From NCBI GenBank assembly GCA_020248405.1, contig JADCHQ010000036.1, positions 1 through 64,000 of the forward strand: DNA of 64,000 nt, read 5' to 3'. Numbering within the stretch: the stretch's first letter is position 1; every line of letters begins with the position of its first letter. The translations under genes were made by a program, and so were the position numbers. The notes under the pieces are model-generated. The model was not told the origin of the DNA. It did no database searches and was given only the letters and a program-made list of their open reading frames with translations. This stretch comes from Rhodocyclaceae bacterium. GTDB taxonomy: Bacteria; Pseudomonadota; Gammaproteobacteria; Burkholderiales; Ga0077523. Shown here one piece after another: positions 53,389 to 62,282 of the stretch.

Positions 53389-54096
53389 ATGTCCCGCTCC
53401 CGTCCCCTCATCGGCTTGACCACCTATGGCCGCAGCGCCGACAACCGCTACTCGCTGCCGGCGGAATATCTCGACGCCGTGCGCCGCGCGGGCGGCACGG
53501 CACTGCTGGTGGCCCCCGGCGAGCCGCGCTGGGAACGCGTGCTGGAGGTGGTGGACGCCTTCATCCTCACGGGCGGCGGGGACATAGACCCCGACCGCTA
53601 TGGTGGCCGCCGGGTGGACACCAACTACGCCATGGACAACGAGCGCGATCACTTCGAGCTGGAGCTGGCGCGCCGGGTGGTGGGCATGGAAATGCCCACC
53701 CTGGGCATCTGCCGTGGCGCCCAGATCCTGAACGTGGCCCACGGCGGCACGCTCATCGAGCATCTGCCCGATGAAATGGGCGAGGCGGTGGCGCACCGCG
53801 CCCCGCCGCGCGAGCCCACGGCCCATGCCATCCGCGCCCGGCCCGGGTCGCTGGTGGCGCGGGTGGTGGGCGCCGAGGTGTTCGACGCGGCCTCGTGGCA
53901 TCACCAGGCGGTGCGGCGCGTGGCCCACGGCTTCGTGGTGAGCGCCTCGGCGCCCGACGGTACGGTGGAGGCCCTGGAGATGCCTGGCCACCCGTGGTTG
54001 CTGGCGGTGCAGTGGCACCCCGAGATCACCGCCGCCACCGACCCCGCCCAGCAGCGGCTGTTCGACGCGCTGGTGGGCCAGGTGCGCGCGGGCTGA
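53389..54096 (+). CDS. gamma-glutamyl-gamma-aminobutyrate hydrolase-like (PuuD) class I amidotransferase
   Basis: The 235-residue peptidase C26 enzyme cleaves gamma-glutamyl bonds. The nucleophile is in GICRGAQILNVAHGG (Cys near residue 108), and the histidine/glutamate pair in AVQWHPEITA. FILTGGGDIDPDRYGG forms the oxyanion-side loop. E. coli PuuD (254 residues) releases GABA from gamma-glutamyl-GABA; here it could release the final amine-derived acid (for instance glycine) plus glutamate. It is transcribed divergently from the permease and 82 bases before pyc. Confidence 0.9.
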   Translation: MSRSRPLIGLTTYGRSADNRYSLPAEYLDAVRRAGGTALLVAPGEPRWERVLEVVDAFILTGGGDIDPDRYGGRRVDTNYAMDNERDHFELELARRVVGMEMPTLGICRGAQILNVAHGGTLIEHLPDEMGEAVAHRAPPREPTAHAIRARPGSLVARVVGAEVFDAASWHHQAVRRVAHGFVVSASAPDGTVEALEMPGHPWLLAVQWHPEITAATDPAQQRLFDALVGQVRAG

Positions 54097-54099
54097 TGC

Positions 54100-54122
54100 C
54101 CCTGGCCGGTCCGCCGCCAGGG
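54100..54122 (+). terminator. hairpin downstream of the PuuD-like gene
   Basis: CCCTGGC (54100-54106) and GCCAGGG (54116-54122) form a 7-bp stem with a 9-base loop, three bases after the stop. No T-tract follows (TGCTTGACG), so it may stabilise the message or attenuate rather than terminate. Confidence 0.35.
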
Positions 54123-54178
54123 TGCTTGACGCCGCGCCCGCCGCCGCCTGAACCTTGCCACTTCTCCATGCTGTTCTC

Positions 54179-57100
54179 ATGAGCGATGCCCCCATGACCG
54201 CCATCAAGTCCTTGCTGGTCGCCAACCGTTCCGAGATCGCCATCCGCGTTATGCGCGCCGCGGCCGAGCTGGGCATTCGCACCGTGTCCATCTATTCCCA
54301 CGAAGACCGCTTCGCGCTGCACCGTTTCAAGGCGGACGAGAGCTACCACGTGGGCGCCGGGCGCAAGCCGCTGCAGGCCTACCTGGACATGGCCGACATC
54401 ATCCGCATCGCCCGCCAGGCCGGCGTGGACGCCATCCATCCCGGCTATGGCTTCCTCTCCGAGAACCCCGACTTCGCCCGCGCCTGTGCCGAGGCGGGCA
54501 TCCGCTTCATCGGCCCCACGGCCGAGGTGATGACCACCTTGGGCAACAAGGTGGCGGCGCGCAATGCCGCCGTGGCTGCCGGGGTGCCGGTGATGCCCGC
54601 CACCGGGCCGCTGCCGCGCGAGCTGGACGCCGCGGCGCGCATGGCGGGCGAGATCGGCTATCCCCTCATGCTCAAGGCGAGCTGGGGCGGGGGCGGGCGC
54701 GGCATGCGCGTGATCGAGACCGAGGCCGAACTGGCCGCGCAGCTGGACACTGCGCGCCGCGAGGCCCAGGGCGCCTTCGGCAACGACGAGGTGTACCTGG
54801 AGAAGCTGGTGCGCCGCGCCCGCCACGTGGAGGTGCAGATCATGGGCGACCTGCACGGCAACCTGGTGCACCTGTTCGAGCGCGACTGTTCCGTGCAGCG
54901 GCGCAACCAGAAGGTGGTGGAGCGCGCGCCCGCGCCCTACCTGGACGAAGCGCAGCGGGCCGAGCTGTGCGAGGCCGCCCTGCGGCTGGGGCGCGCCGTG
55001 AACTACACCCACGCCGGCACGGTGGAGTTCCTCATGGATGCCGACTCGGGCAAGTTCTACTTCATCGAGGTCAACCCGCGCATCCAGGTGGAGCACACGG
55101 TCACCGAGCAGGTCACCGGCATCGACATCGTGCAGGCGCAGATCCGCATCACCGAGGGCGCGCGCATCGGCGACGCGGGCTGCCCCGTGCCGCGGCAGGA
55201 GGACATCCGCCTCAACGGCCACGCGCTGCAGTGCCGCGTCACCACCGAGGATCCGGAAAATGGCTTCCGGCCCGATTACGGCCGCATCACCGCCTATCGC
55301 AGCGCCGCGGGCTTCGGCCTGCGCCTGGACGGCGGTACCGCCTACACGGGCGCCGTCATCACACCCTACTACGACTCCCTGCTGGTGAAGGTCACCGCCT
55401 GGGCGCCGACGCCCCCCGAGGCCATCCGCCGCATGGACCGGGGCCTGCGCGAGTTCCGCATCCGCGGCCTGGCCACCAACCTGCAGTTCGTGGAGAACGT
55501 GATCAACCACCCGGACTTCGTGTCCGGGCGGGTCACCACGCGCTTCATCGACACCACGCCCGAGCTGTTCAACTTCGCCCGCCGCCGCGACCGCGCCACG
55601 CGGGTGCTGCGCTACCTGGCCGAGGTGATCGTCAACGGCCAGCCCGACGCCAAGGGGCGCGCCCGGCCCGACCTGTCGCACGTGCAGCTGGCGCTGCCGC
55701 CGGTGGACCGCACCGTCGCGCCGCCGCCGGGCTCGCGCGATCTGCTCAAGCAGCTCGGCGCCGAGGGCTTCGCCCGCTGGATGCTCGATCAACCGCGGGT
55801 GCTGCTCACCGACACCACCATGCGCGACGCCCACCAGTCGCTGTTCGCCACCCGCATGCGCACCCTGGACATGGCGCGCATCGCGCCGGCCTACGCGCGC
55901 CTGGGTGCGGGGCTGTACTCCCTCGAGTGCTGGGGCGGGGCCACCTTCGACGTGGCGCTGCGCTTCCTCAAGGAAGACCCGTGGCATCGGCTGCGGTTGC
56001 TGCGCGAAGCCGTGCCCAACGTGCTGTTCCAGATGCTGCTGCGCGCTTCCAACGCCGTGGGCTACACCAACTACCCCGACAACGTGGTGCGCCACTTCGT
56101 GCAGCAGGCCGCCCGCGGCATGGACGGCACCGGCGGCATCGACCTGTTCCGCGTGTTCGACTCCCTCAACTGGGTGGAGAACATGCGCGTGGCCATCGAC
56201 GCGGTGTGCGAGACCGGCGCCCTGTGCGAGGGCGCCATCTGCTACACCGCCGACCTGTACGACACCGCCCGCAAGTACGACCTGAAGTACTACGTGGGCA
56301 TCGCCCGCCAGCTGCAGAAGGCGGGTGTGCACGTGCTGGGCATCAAGGACATGGCCGGGGTGTGCCGGCCGCGCGCGGCCGCCGCGCTGGTGAAGGCCCT
56401 CAAGGAGGAAACCGGCTTGCCGGTGCACTTCCACACCCACGACACCTCGGGCATCGCGGCGGCCTCGGTGCTGGCCGCCGTGCATGCCGGCGCCGATGCC
56501 GTGGACGGTGCGCTCGATGCCATGAGCGGCCTCACCTCCCAGCCCAATCTGGGCTCCATGGTGGCCGCGCTCCAGGGCACCGGGCGCGACCCCTGCGCCC
56601 CCGGCGGCGAGCTGCGGCCCGTGGACCCCGAGGCCCTGCAGCGGCTGTCCGACTACTGGGAGGGCGTGCGCCACTTCTACGCGCCCTTCGAGGCCGACAT
56701 CCGCTCCGGCACTGCCGACGTCTACCGCCACGAGATGCCCGGCGGGCAGTACACCAACCTGCGCGAGCAGGCCCGCGCCATGGGCCTGGCCCACCGCTGG
56801 GCCGAGGTGTCGCGCGCCTACGCCCAGGTGAATCTGCTGTTCGGCGACATCGTGAAGGTAACCCCCACTTCCAAGGTGGTGGGTGACATGGCGCTGTTTA
56901 TGGTGGCCAACGACCTGAGCCCCGAGGACGTGCTTGACCCCGCGCGGGAGGTGGCCTTCCCAGAGTCGGTGGTGTCGCTGTTCAAGGGCGAGCTGGGGTT
57001 CCCGCCCGATGGCTTTCCCGAAGCCCTGTCGCGCAAGGTGCTTAAGTGCGGCACGGCCGCGGCCCTGCTGCCCGAGCCGCCGAAGCCCTACCGGCCTGGC

Positions 57101-57697
57101 GACCAGTTGGCGCCCGTGGACCTGGAGGCGGCGCGCAAGGAGGCCGAGAAGGCCGCCGGCCACCAGATTTCCGAGACCGACCTGGCCTCCTGGCTCATGT
57201 ATCCCAAGGTGTTCCGCGACTACTCCGAACACCGCCGCCACTACGGCGACGTGAGCGTGCTGCCCACGCCGGCGTTCTTCTATGGCCTGGCCGAGCGCGA
57301 GGAGATCTCCGTGGACCTGGACCCGGGCAAGACGCTGGTGATCTCGCTGCAGGGCACGGCCCCGGCCGAGGAAGAGGGCCACGTGAAGGTGCTCTTCGAA
57401 CTCAACGGCCAGGGCCGCACCGTGCGGGTGTCGAAGCACGGCGCGGCCAAGGCCGCCCAGCGCGCCCAGGCCGACCCCGGCAACCCCGGGCACGTACCCG
57501 CGCCCATGCCCGGCATGATCGTCACCGTGGCGGTGAAGGGCGGCCAGGCCGTGAAGGCCGGCGACCCGCTGGTGTCCATCGAGGCCATGAAGATGGAATC
57601 GCAGATCCGCGCCGAGCGTGACGGCACCGTGAAGCACGTGCACGTGCGCCCCGGCGACACCGTGTCGGCCCACGACCTGCTGCTGGAACTGGCCTGA
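54179..57697 (+). CDS. pyc: pyruvate carboxylase
   Basis: The 1172-residue single-chain enzyme makes oxaloacetate from pyruvate, bicarbonate and ATP (anaplerosis). The biotin carboxylase domain occupies about residues 10-470 (LLVANRSEIAIRV; IHPGYGFLSEN; the ATP-grasp loop near SWGGGGRGMRVI). The carboxyltransferase domain is at about 530-820 (LLTDTTMRDAHQSLFATR; metal ligands in GLPVHFHTHDTSG). The allosteric linker follows, and the biotinyl domain at the C-terminus has the acceptor Lys1138 in EAMKMES. The start ATG at 54179 was chosen because the frame upstream offers only a TTG; 54194 is an alternative. A standard full-length alpha4-type enzyme. Confidence 0.95.
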   Translation: MSDAPMTAIKSLLVANRSEIAIRVMRAAAELGIRTVSIYSHEDRFALHRFKADESYHVGAGRKPLQAYLDMADIIRIARQAGVDAIHPGYGFLSENPDFARACAEAGIRFIGPTAEVMTTLGNKVAARNAAVAAGVPVMPATGPLPRELDAAARMAGEIGYPLMLKASWGGGGRGMRVIETEAELAAQLDTARREAQGAFGNDEVYLEKLVRRARHVEVQIMGDLHGNLVHLFERDCSVQRRNQKVVERAPAPYLDEAQRAELCEAALRLGRAVNYTHAGTVEFLMDADSGKFYFIEVNPRIQVEHTVTEQVTGIDIVQAQIRITEGARIGDAGCPVPRQEDIRLNGHALQCRVTTEDPENGFRPDYGRITAYRSAAGFGLRLDGGTAYTGAVITPYYDSLLVKVTAWAPTPPEAIRRMDRGLREFRIRGLATNLQFVENVINHPDFVSGRVTTRFIDTTPELFNFARRRDRATRVLRYLAEVIVNGQPDAKGRARPDLSHVQLALPPVDRTVAPPPGSRDLLKQLGAEGFARWMLDQPRVLLTDTTMRDAHQSLFATRMRTLDMARIAPAYARLGAGLYSLECWGGATFDVALRFLKEDPWHRLRLLREAVPNVLFQMLLRASNAVGYTNYPDNVVRHFVQQAARGMDGTGGIDLFRVFDSLNWVENMRVAIDAVCETGALCEGAICYTADLYDTARKYDLKYYVGIARQLQKAGVHVLGIKDMAGVCRPRAAAALVKALKEETGLPVHFHTHDTSGIAAASVLAAVHAGADAVDGALDAMSGLTSQPNLGSMVAALQGTGRDPCAPGGELRPVDPEALQRLSDYWEGVRHFYAPFEADIRSGTADVYRHEMPGGQYTNLREQARAMGLAHRWAEVSRAYAQVNLLFGDIVKVTPTSKVVGDMALFMVANDLSPEDVLDPAREVAFPESVVSLFKGELGFPPDGFPEALSRKVLKCGTAAALLPEPPKPYRPGDQLAPVDLEAARKEAEKAAGHQISETDLASWLMYPKVFRDYSEHRRHYGDVSVLPTPAFFYGLAEREEISVDLDPGKTLVISLQGTAPAEEEGHVKVLFELNGQGRTVRVSKHGAAKAAQRAQADPGNPGHVPAPMPGMIVTVAVKGGQAVKAGDPLVSIEAMKMESQIRAERDGTVKHVHVRPGDTVSAHDLLLELA

Positions 57698-57747
57698 GCG
57701 CGGTGGCGCCGGCAACCCAGCCTCTTTTTCCAGGATCACCGTACGCC

Positions 57748-59223
57748 ATGCCCCTTCCCCTGGGCTTCCAGCACAGCTACCGCGCGCTGCCCGAGCGCTT
57801 CTACGCGGCCCTGCCGCCCACGCCGGTGCGCGAACCGCGGCTCGTGGCCTTCAACCGGCCGCTGGCGCGCGATCTCGGCCTCGACCCCGGGGCGGTGGAG
57901 GCCCACGCCGCCGAGATGTTCTCCGGCAACCGCCTGCCGCCCGATGCGAGCCCCCTGGCGCTGGCCTATGCGGGCCACCAGTTCGGCCACTTCGTGCCCC
58001 AACTGGGCGACGGCCGTGCCATCCTGCTGGGCGAACTGGTGGATTCCAGCGGCGTGCCGCGCGACCTGCAGCTCAAGGGTTCGGGCCGCACGCCCTTCTC
58101 GCGCGGCGGCGATGGCCGCGCGGCGCTGGGCCCCGTGTTGCGGGAATACCTGGTGAGCGAGGCCATGCATGCACTGGGCATTCCCACCACCCGCTCGCTG
58201 GCGGCGGTGCTCTCCGGCGAGCCCGTGTTCCGCGATGACGCGCTGCCCGGCGCCGTGCTCACCCGCGTGGCCGCCAGCCACCTGCGCGTGGGCACCTTCC
58301 AGTACTTCGCCGCGCGCGGCGACACCGAGGGCGTGGGCGCGCTGGCCCAATACGCCATGGCGCGCCACTATCCCGAGGCGGCCAGCGCCCCCATCCCCGC
58401 GCTCGCCCTGCTGGCGGCGGTATGCGAACGCCAGGCCGCGCTGGTGGCGCGGTGGATGATGGTGGGTTTCGTGCACGGCGTGATGAACACCGACAATACG
58501 GCCATCTCGGGCGAGACCATCGACTACGGCCCCTGCGCCTTCATGGATGCCTACCATCCGGAGACGGTGTTCAGCTCCATCGACCACCAGGGCCGCTACG
58601 CCTTCGCCAACCAGCCCGGCATCGCCCAGTGGAACCTCACCCGGCTGGCCGAGTGCCTGCTGCCGCTGATCGACCCCGACTCTGATCGCGCAGTGTCGCT
58701 GGCTACGGAGGTGATCGAAGCCTTCGCCGGCCGCTTCCAGCGCCACTGGACGCACGGCATGCGCGCCAAGCTGGGTCTGGCCACCCAGGAGGAGGGCGAC
58801 GCCGCGCTGGCCAGCGAACTGCTGGAACTGCTGCAGGGTGCGCAGGCCGATTACACCCTTGCCTTCCGCCGCCTGTGCGACGCCGCCGAAGACACCCGGT
58901 CGCAGGCGCCGCTGCTGCGCATGTTTGGCGATGCCGCGCCGCTGGAGCAATGGCTCGTCCGCTGGCACGACCGGCTGTCCCGTGATACCCGCTATCCGGC
59001 CGAGCGGGCGGTGGCCATGCGCGGCGCCAATCCCGCCGTGATCCCCCGCAACCACCGCGTGGAGGCCGCCCTGCAGGCCGCCGTGGCGGAGGGCGACATG
59101 GCGCCGTTCTTCGAGCTGTTCGAGGTGCTCCAGTCCCCCTGGGCGCTGGCGCCGGGGCGCGAAGCCTACGGCGATCCGCCGCCATCCGGCGGCGGGCGGT
59201 ACCGCACCTTCTGCGGCACCTGA
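57748..59223 (+). CDS. selO: protein adenylyltransferase SelO (YdiU)
   Basis: The 491-residue pseudokinase-fold enzyme transfers AMP from ATP to hydroxyl side chains of proteins, part of redox homeostasis. ATP is bound in an inverted orientation by Lys110 (DLQLKGSGRTPFSRGGDG) and Glu133 (LREYLVSEAMHALGIPTTRS); metal ligands are in VMNTDNTAISGETIDYGPCAFMD. The conserved C-terminal cysteine is present (RTFCGT end). The ATG at 57748 gives the family N-terminus; the earlier in-frame start overlaps the pyc end region. A degenerate copy of its last 139 bases lies 1.6 kb downstream at 60684. Confidence 0.93.
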   Translation: MPLPLGFQHSYRALPERFYAALPPTPVREPRLVAFNRPLARDLGLDPGAVEAHAAEMFSGNRLPPDASPLALAYAGHQFGHFVPQLGDGRAILLGELVDSSGVPRDLQLKGSGRTPFSRGGDGRAALGPVLREYLVSEAMHALGIPTTRSLAAVLSGEPVFRDDALPGAVLTRVAASHLRVGTFQYFAARGDTEGVGALAQYAMARHYPEAASAPIPALALLAAVCERQAALVARWMMVGFVHGVMNTDNTAISGETIDYGPCAFMDAYHPETVFSSIDHQGRYAFANQPGIAQWNLTRLAECLLPLIDPDSDRAVSLATEVIEAFAGRFQRHWTHGMRAKLGLATQEEGDAALASELLELLQGAQADYTLAFRRLCDAAEDTRSQAPLLRMFGDAAPLEQWLVRWHDRLSRDTRYPAERAVAMRGANPAVIPRNHRVEAALQAAVAEGDMAPFFELFEVLQSPWALAPGREAYGDPPPSGGGRYRTFCGT

Positions 59224-59267
59224 TCGCAGCCGGGCGACCGGAACTACAAAACCTTCCCCGGCCCGCC

Positions 59268-60683
59268 GTGGACCGCCGCCGATTCCTGCAATGGGCCGCC
59301 GCTTCCGGCGCCGTCGGTGCACGGTCTTCGGCGGCGGCGCCGGCCGCAGGCACCTTGATCGATGACGTGTCGCACCTAAACCCGGTGCGGGTGGCCGGGG
59401 AAACCCGTCCGCGATCCACTGAAGACGTGCGCGGCGCCCTGCGTGCGTGGCGCGGGCGGGTCTGCGTGGGCGGCGGGCGCTACAGCATGGGTGGCCAGAT
59501 AGCCGCGCCCGGCGCGCTACACCTGGACATGCGCGCCATGAACCAGGTTGTGTGGTTCGAGCCCAAGCGGCGGGCGATTCGCGTGCAGGCGGGCATGACC
59601 TGGCGCGACGTGCAGGAAGTGATCGATCCCCACGACCTGTCGGTGAAGATCATGCAAAGCTTCAGCAGCTTCACCGTGGGCGGATCGGTGTCGGTGAATT
59701 GCCATGGCCGCTACGTGGGGCGCGGGCCGCTGGTGAACGCGGTGCAGGCGGTGCAGTTGGTGCTCGCCCACGGTGAGGTGCTGGAACTCAGCCGCACGCG
59801 GGATGCCGAGCTGTTCGCGGCGGTGTTCGGCGGTTACGGTGGCCTCGGCGTCATCACCGAAGTGGAGCTGGACCTGGACGTGAACGCTCCAATGGAGCGC
59901 CTGGTGCAGGACGTGAGCCTGGAAGACTATCCGGCTTTCCTGCAACACCGCGTTCTGGCCGATAGCCGCGCTTTGCTGCACAACGCCGATCTGAGACCGC
60001 CCGGCTTCCATGCGCCGCGGGCCATCACCTGGGTCGCCACGGACAAGCCCCTCACGCGGCCCGAGCGGCTGGTGCCCCGCAACCTGAATTACGGCCTGGA
60101 GCGCAATGCCATTTGGGCAGCGACCGAATTGCCCGGCGGACGTCTGCTGCGCGAGCGGTTCTTCGACCGGCAGCTCCTCGATCAGCCGGCCGTGGTGTGG
60201 CGCAACCACGAGGCAAGTCTTGACGTGGCTGCCCTCGAGCCGCGCACGCGCGCCCTCTCCACCTATCTGCTGCAGGAGTATTTCATTCCCGTGCCGGGCT
60301 TCCTGTCCTTCGCACGGCGCATGGCGGACATCCTGCGGCAGCACAGGGTCAACGCGCTGAATGTCTCCATCCGGCACTCACCGCCGGATCGCGTGTCGTT
60401 GCTGAAGTGGGCTCCAACGGAAGTACTGTCCTTCGTGCTGTATTACAAGCAAAGAAACAGCGAGCACGCCAGTCTCGAATCCCGCTTCTGGACCCGGAAA
60501 CTGATCGATGCCGCCTTGGCCGGCGGCGGTCGGTATTACCTGCCCTATCGGCCCGATGCCACACGCCAGCAATTCCACCAGGCCTATCCGGAGGCACGGG
60601 CCTTCGCCGCCCTCAAGGCGCGGGTGGACCCCGCCGGCCGGTTGAGCAACCAACTGTGGGACCGCTTCCTGCCACAGATCTGA
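59268..60683 (+). CDS. FAD-binding oxidoreductase with Tat-like leader
   Basis: The 471-residue protein is of the FAD_binding_4 (vanillyl-alcohol oxidase / berberine-bridge-like) superfamily. The N-terminus MDRRRFLQWAAAS has the twin-arginine pattern and a short hydrophobic stretch, so export in folded form with FAD is likely. Flavin-binding segments: GRVCVGGGRYSMGGQ and SFSSFTVGGSVSVNCHGRY, GGYGGLGVITEVELDLDV. The C-terminal part ends with VDPAGRLSNQLWDRFLPQI, as in alditol- or aldonolactone-oxidase relatives. The start is GTG at 59268. It is flanked by selO and by a decayed copy of the selO tail, suggesting it came in by recombination. Confidence 0.85.
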   Translation: MDRRRFLQWAAASGAVGARSSAAAPAAGTLIDDVSHLNPVRVAGETRPRSTEDVRGALRAWRGRVCVGGGRYSMGGQIAAPGALHLDMRAMNQVVWFEPKRRAIRVQAGMTWRDVQEVIDPHDLSVKIMQSFSSFTVGGSVSVNCHGRYVGRGPLVNAVQAVQLVLAHGEVLELSRTRDAELFAAVFGGYGGLGVITEVELDLDVNAPMERLVQDVSLEDYPAFLQHRVLADSRALLHNADLRPPGFHAPRAITWVATDKPLTRPERLVPRNLNYGLERNAIWAATELPGGRLLRERFFDRQLLDQPAVVWRNHEASLDVAALEPRTRALSTYLLQEYFIPVPGFLSFARRMADILRQHRVNALNVSIRHSPPDRVSLLKWAPTEVLSFVLYYKQRNSEHASLESRFWTRKLIDAALAGGGRYYLPYRPDATRQQFHQAYPEARAFAALKARVDPAGRLSNQLWDRFLPQI

Positions 60684-60802
60684 GGCGGTGGGCGACATGG
60701 CGCTGGTCGTCGAGCTGTTCGAGGTGCTCCAGCAGGTCTGGGTGCAGGCGCCTGGGGTGCGAGGCCTTCGGCCGGGAGGTAGGCCCTTTTTGCAGCACCT
60801 GA
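60684..60802 (+). pseudogene. degenerate duplicate of the selO 3' end
   Basis: Aligned by eye, 60684-60750 matches selO 59085-59151 without gaps, with identical runs such as GGGCGACATGGCGC and TCGAGCTGTTCGAGGTGCTC. A one-base insertion follows, then GGGGTGCGAGGCCTTCGG against GGGGCGCGAAGCCTACGG. A deletion of about 20 bases is followed by TTTTGCAGCACCTGA against the true end TTCTGCGGCACCTGA. It begins immediately after the oxidoreductase stop codon. The insertion shifts frame, so no product is expected. Confidence 0.8.
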
Positions 60803-60919
60803 GGCCGGCAGCCCGCTGCCCGCCAGGAACACGACCGGAGCGCGCCCTGGCGCGATGCCGTGACTTCCCCGTCGGGTAAGCTGCGCGCTCCACGACAAAA
60901 CATCGGAACGGGAGACCCC

Positions 60920-61735
60920 ATGGAGCAGGACCTCTATACCCAGGCCAACGCCCTCATCAACAACTACCTCATCCCCTTCGGCTGGAAGGTTCTCGGCGCG
61001 CTTGCCGTGTGGATTGTTGGCGGGTGGGTCATCCGCCTGCTACGGGCCGGTCTTGGTCGCACACTGCTGGCGCGCAAGGTGGATCCAACCCTGTCGCGCT
61101 ATGCCGAGGCGAGCGCGAACGTGTTGCTGAAACTGCTGCTGTTCGTCGCAGTCCTTTCGGTGCTCGGCATCGAGACCACGTCCTTTGCGGCGTTGCTGGC
61201 GGCATTCGGCATCGCCATCGGCGCGGCATGGGGCGGGCTGCTGGCGAATTTCGCCGCGGGCATGTTCCTCATGGTGCTGCGTCCCTTCAAGGTGGGCGAC
61301 ATGATCACCGTCGGCGGCGTGACCGGGGACGTGCGGGAGATCGGCCTGTTCGTCACCACCCTCGACACGGTGGACAACGTCCGGATCTTCGTGGGCAACA
61401 ACAAGATATTCTCGGACACCATCTTCAACTATTCGGCCAATGCCTATCGCCGCGTGGACCTCAAGGCGCAGCTTGCCCACGGCACCGACCCGCACGACGC
61501 GATCCGGCGGCTGCGCGAGGCGCTCGTGAATATTCCCAACGTCATCGCGACGCCCGCACCGGACGTGGCAATCCTGGAATTCAACGACATGGGTACGGTG
61601 CTGGCGGTGCGGCCCTACTGCAACAACGCCCACTTCTGGCAGGTGTTCTTCGACGCCAACAAGGCCATCAACGACGTGGGCGCGGCGGCGACTTACGCGG
61701 CGCCCGAGCGGCGCATCGCCAGCCGGGCGGTGTAG
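60920..61735 (+). CDS. mscS: small-conductance mechanosensitive channel MscS
   Basis: The 271-residue inner-membrane channel opens under hypo-osmotic stress. Three transmembrane helices cover about residues 20-120, with the pore-lining TM3 as the Gly/Ala-rich segment FGIAIGAAWGGLLANFAAGMFLMVLRPF (quoted in parts: GIAIGAAWGGLLANF). The beta domain follows (FKVGDMITVGGVTGDV, FVGNNKIFSDTIFNYSAN) and the C-terminal alpha-beta vestibule domain ends near residue 255. The length is close to E. coli MscS (286). The ATG at 60920 follows ACGGGAG; the upstream in-frame start is unlikely. Confidence 0.93.
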   Translation: MEQDLYTQANALINNYLIPFGWKVLGALAVWIVGGWVIRLLRAGLGRTLLARKVDPTLSRYAEASANVLLKLLLFVAVLSVLGIETTSFAALLAAFGIAIGAAWGGLLANFAAGMFLMVLRPFKVGDMITVGGVTGDVREIGLFVTTLDTVDNVRIFVGNNKIFSDTIFNYSANAYRRVDLKAQLAHGTDPHDAIRRLREALVNIPNVIATPAPDVAILEFNDMGTVLAVRPYCNNAHFWQVFFDANKAINDVGAAATYAAPERRIASRAV

Positions 61736-62282
61736 GGCGTCCGCGTTGTAGCCTGGGTGAAGTCGGACAGGGCTGCCAACGTTTCTGCCAAAGCGGCCAG
61801 CAGTGACCAAGGCGCCCCGTTCTGTCGCAAACGCCGGGACGGCGCATGAACATCTCATGTCGCCGTCTCACCCGATACCTTCCACACCCGCGCGAATGCT
61901 GGCGCCTCGATGGTTTGCGCACCGCGTCGGCGCCAAACGTCCCTGCAATCGAATCGCTTACGCGGCCGAAGCGCTCGCCAGCAGGGAGCACAGCGCTGCC
62001 TGGCGCTGCGCGCAACAGCCTCGAGTGGACCCGCTCCGTCGCCTGACTGCTGGCAGTGTCGCGGCGCCTCCACCCAAGCGTTCTATTGGGCTCATCAAAC
62101 CCAGGGACAAGGGCAGCAATGAGGCGTGGGAGAGTGCGTGAGGGTGGGCTTGGCTCTGCCCATCAGGCCGTAGCGCAGGCAAAAGGCGAGACTTGATACT
62201 CATCTAGCCGCCTCCTGCGGCGCGGCGTACGTTGACTGTGGTTTCAAAGGCAGTCGACGGACGACACGAGGAGGAAGCGGCG
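61736..62282. other. 547-base region without a convincing gene, upstream of the IS110-type gene
   Basis: Short open frames on both strands have no ribosome binding sites or coding pattern. Near the right end TTGACT (62232-62237) could be a -35 for the transposase, and GTTGACTG / CAGTCGAC (62231-62258) form a 7-of-8 inverted repeat. The left part may be plain intergenic sequence after mscS and the right part the left end of the insertion element; the boundary is not visible. Confidence 0.4.

Noticed and set aside
61803..62203. Small open frames between mscS and the IS110-type gene
   Set aside because: No ribosome binding sites, overlapping frames on both strands and no family resemblance.
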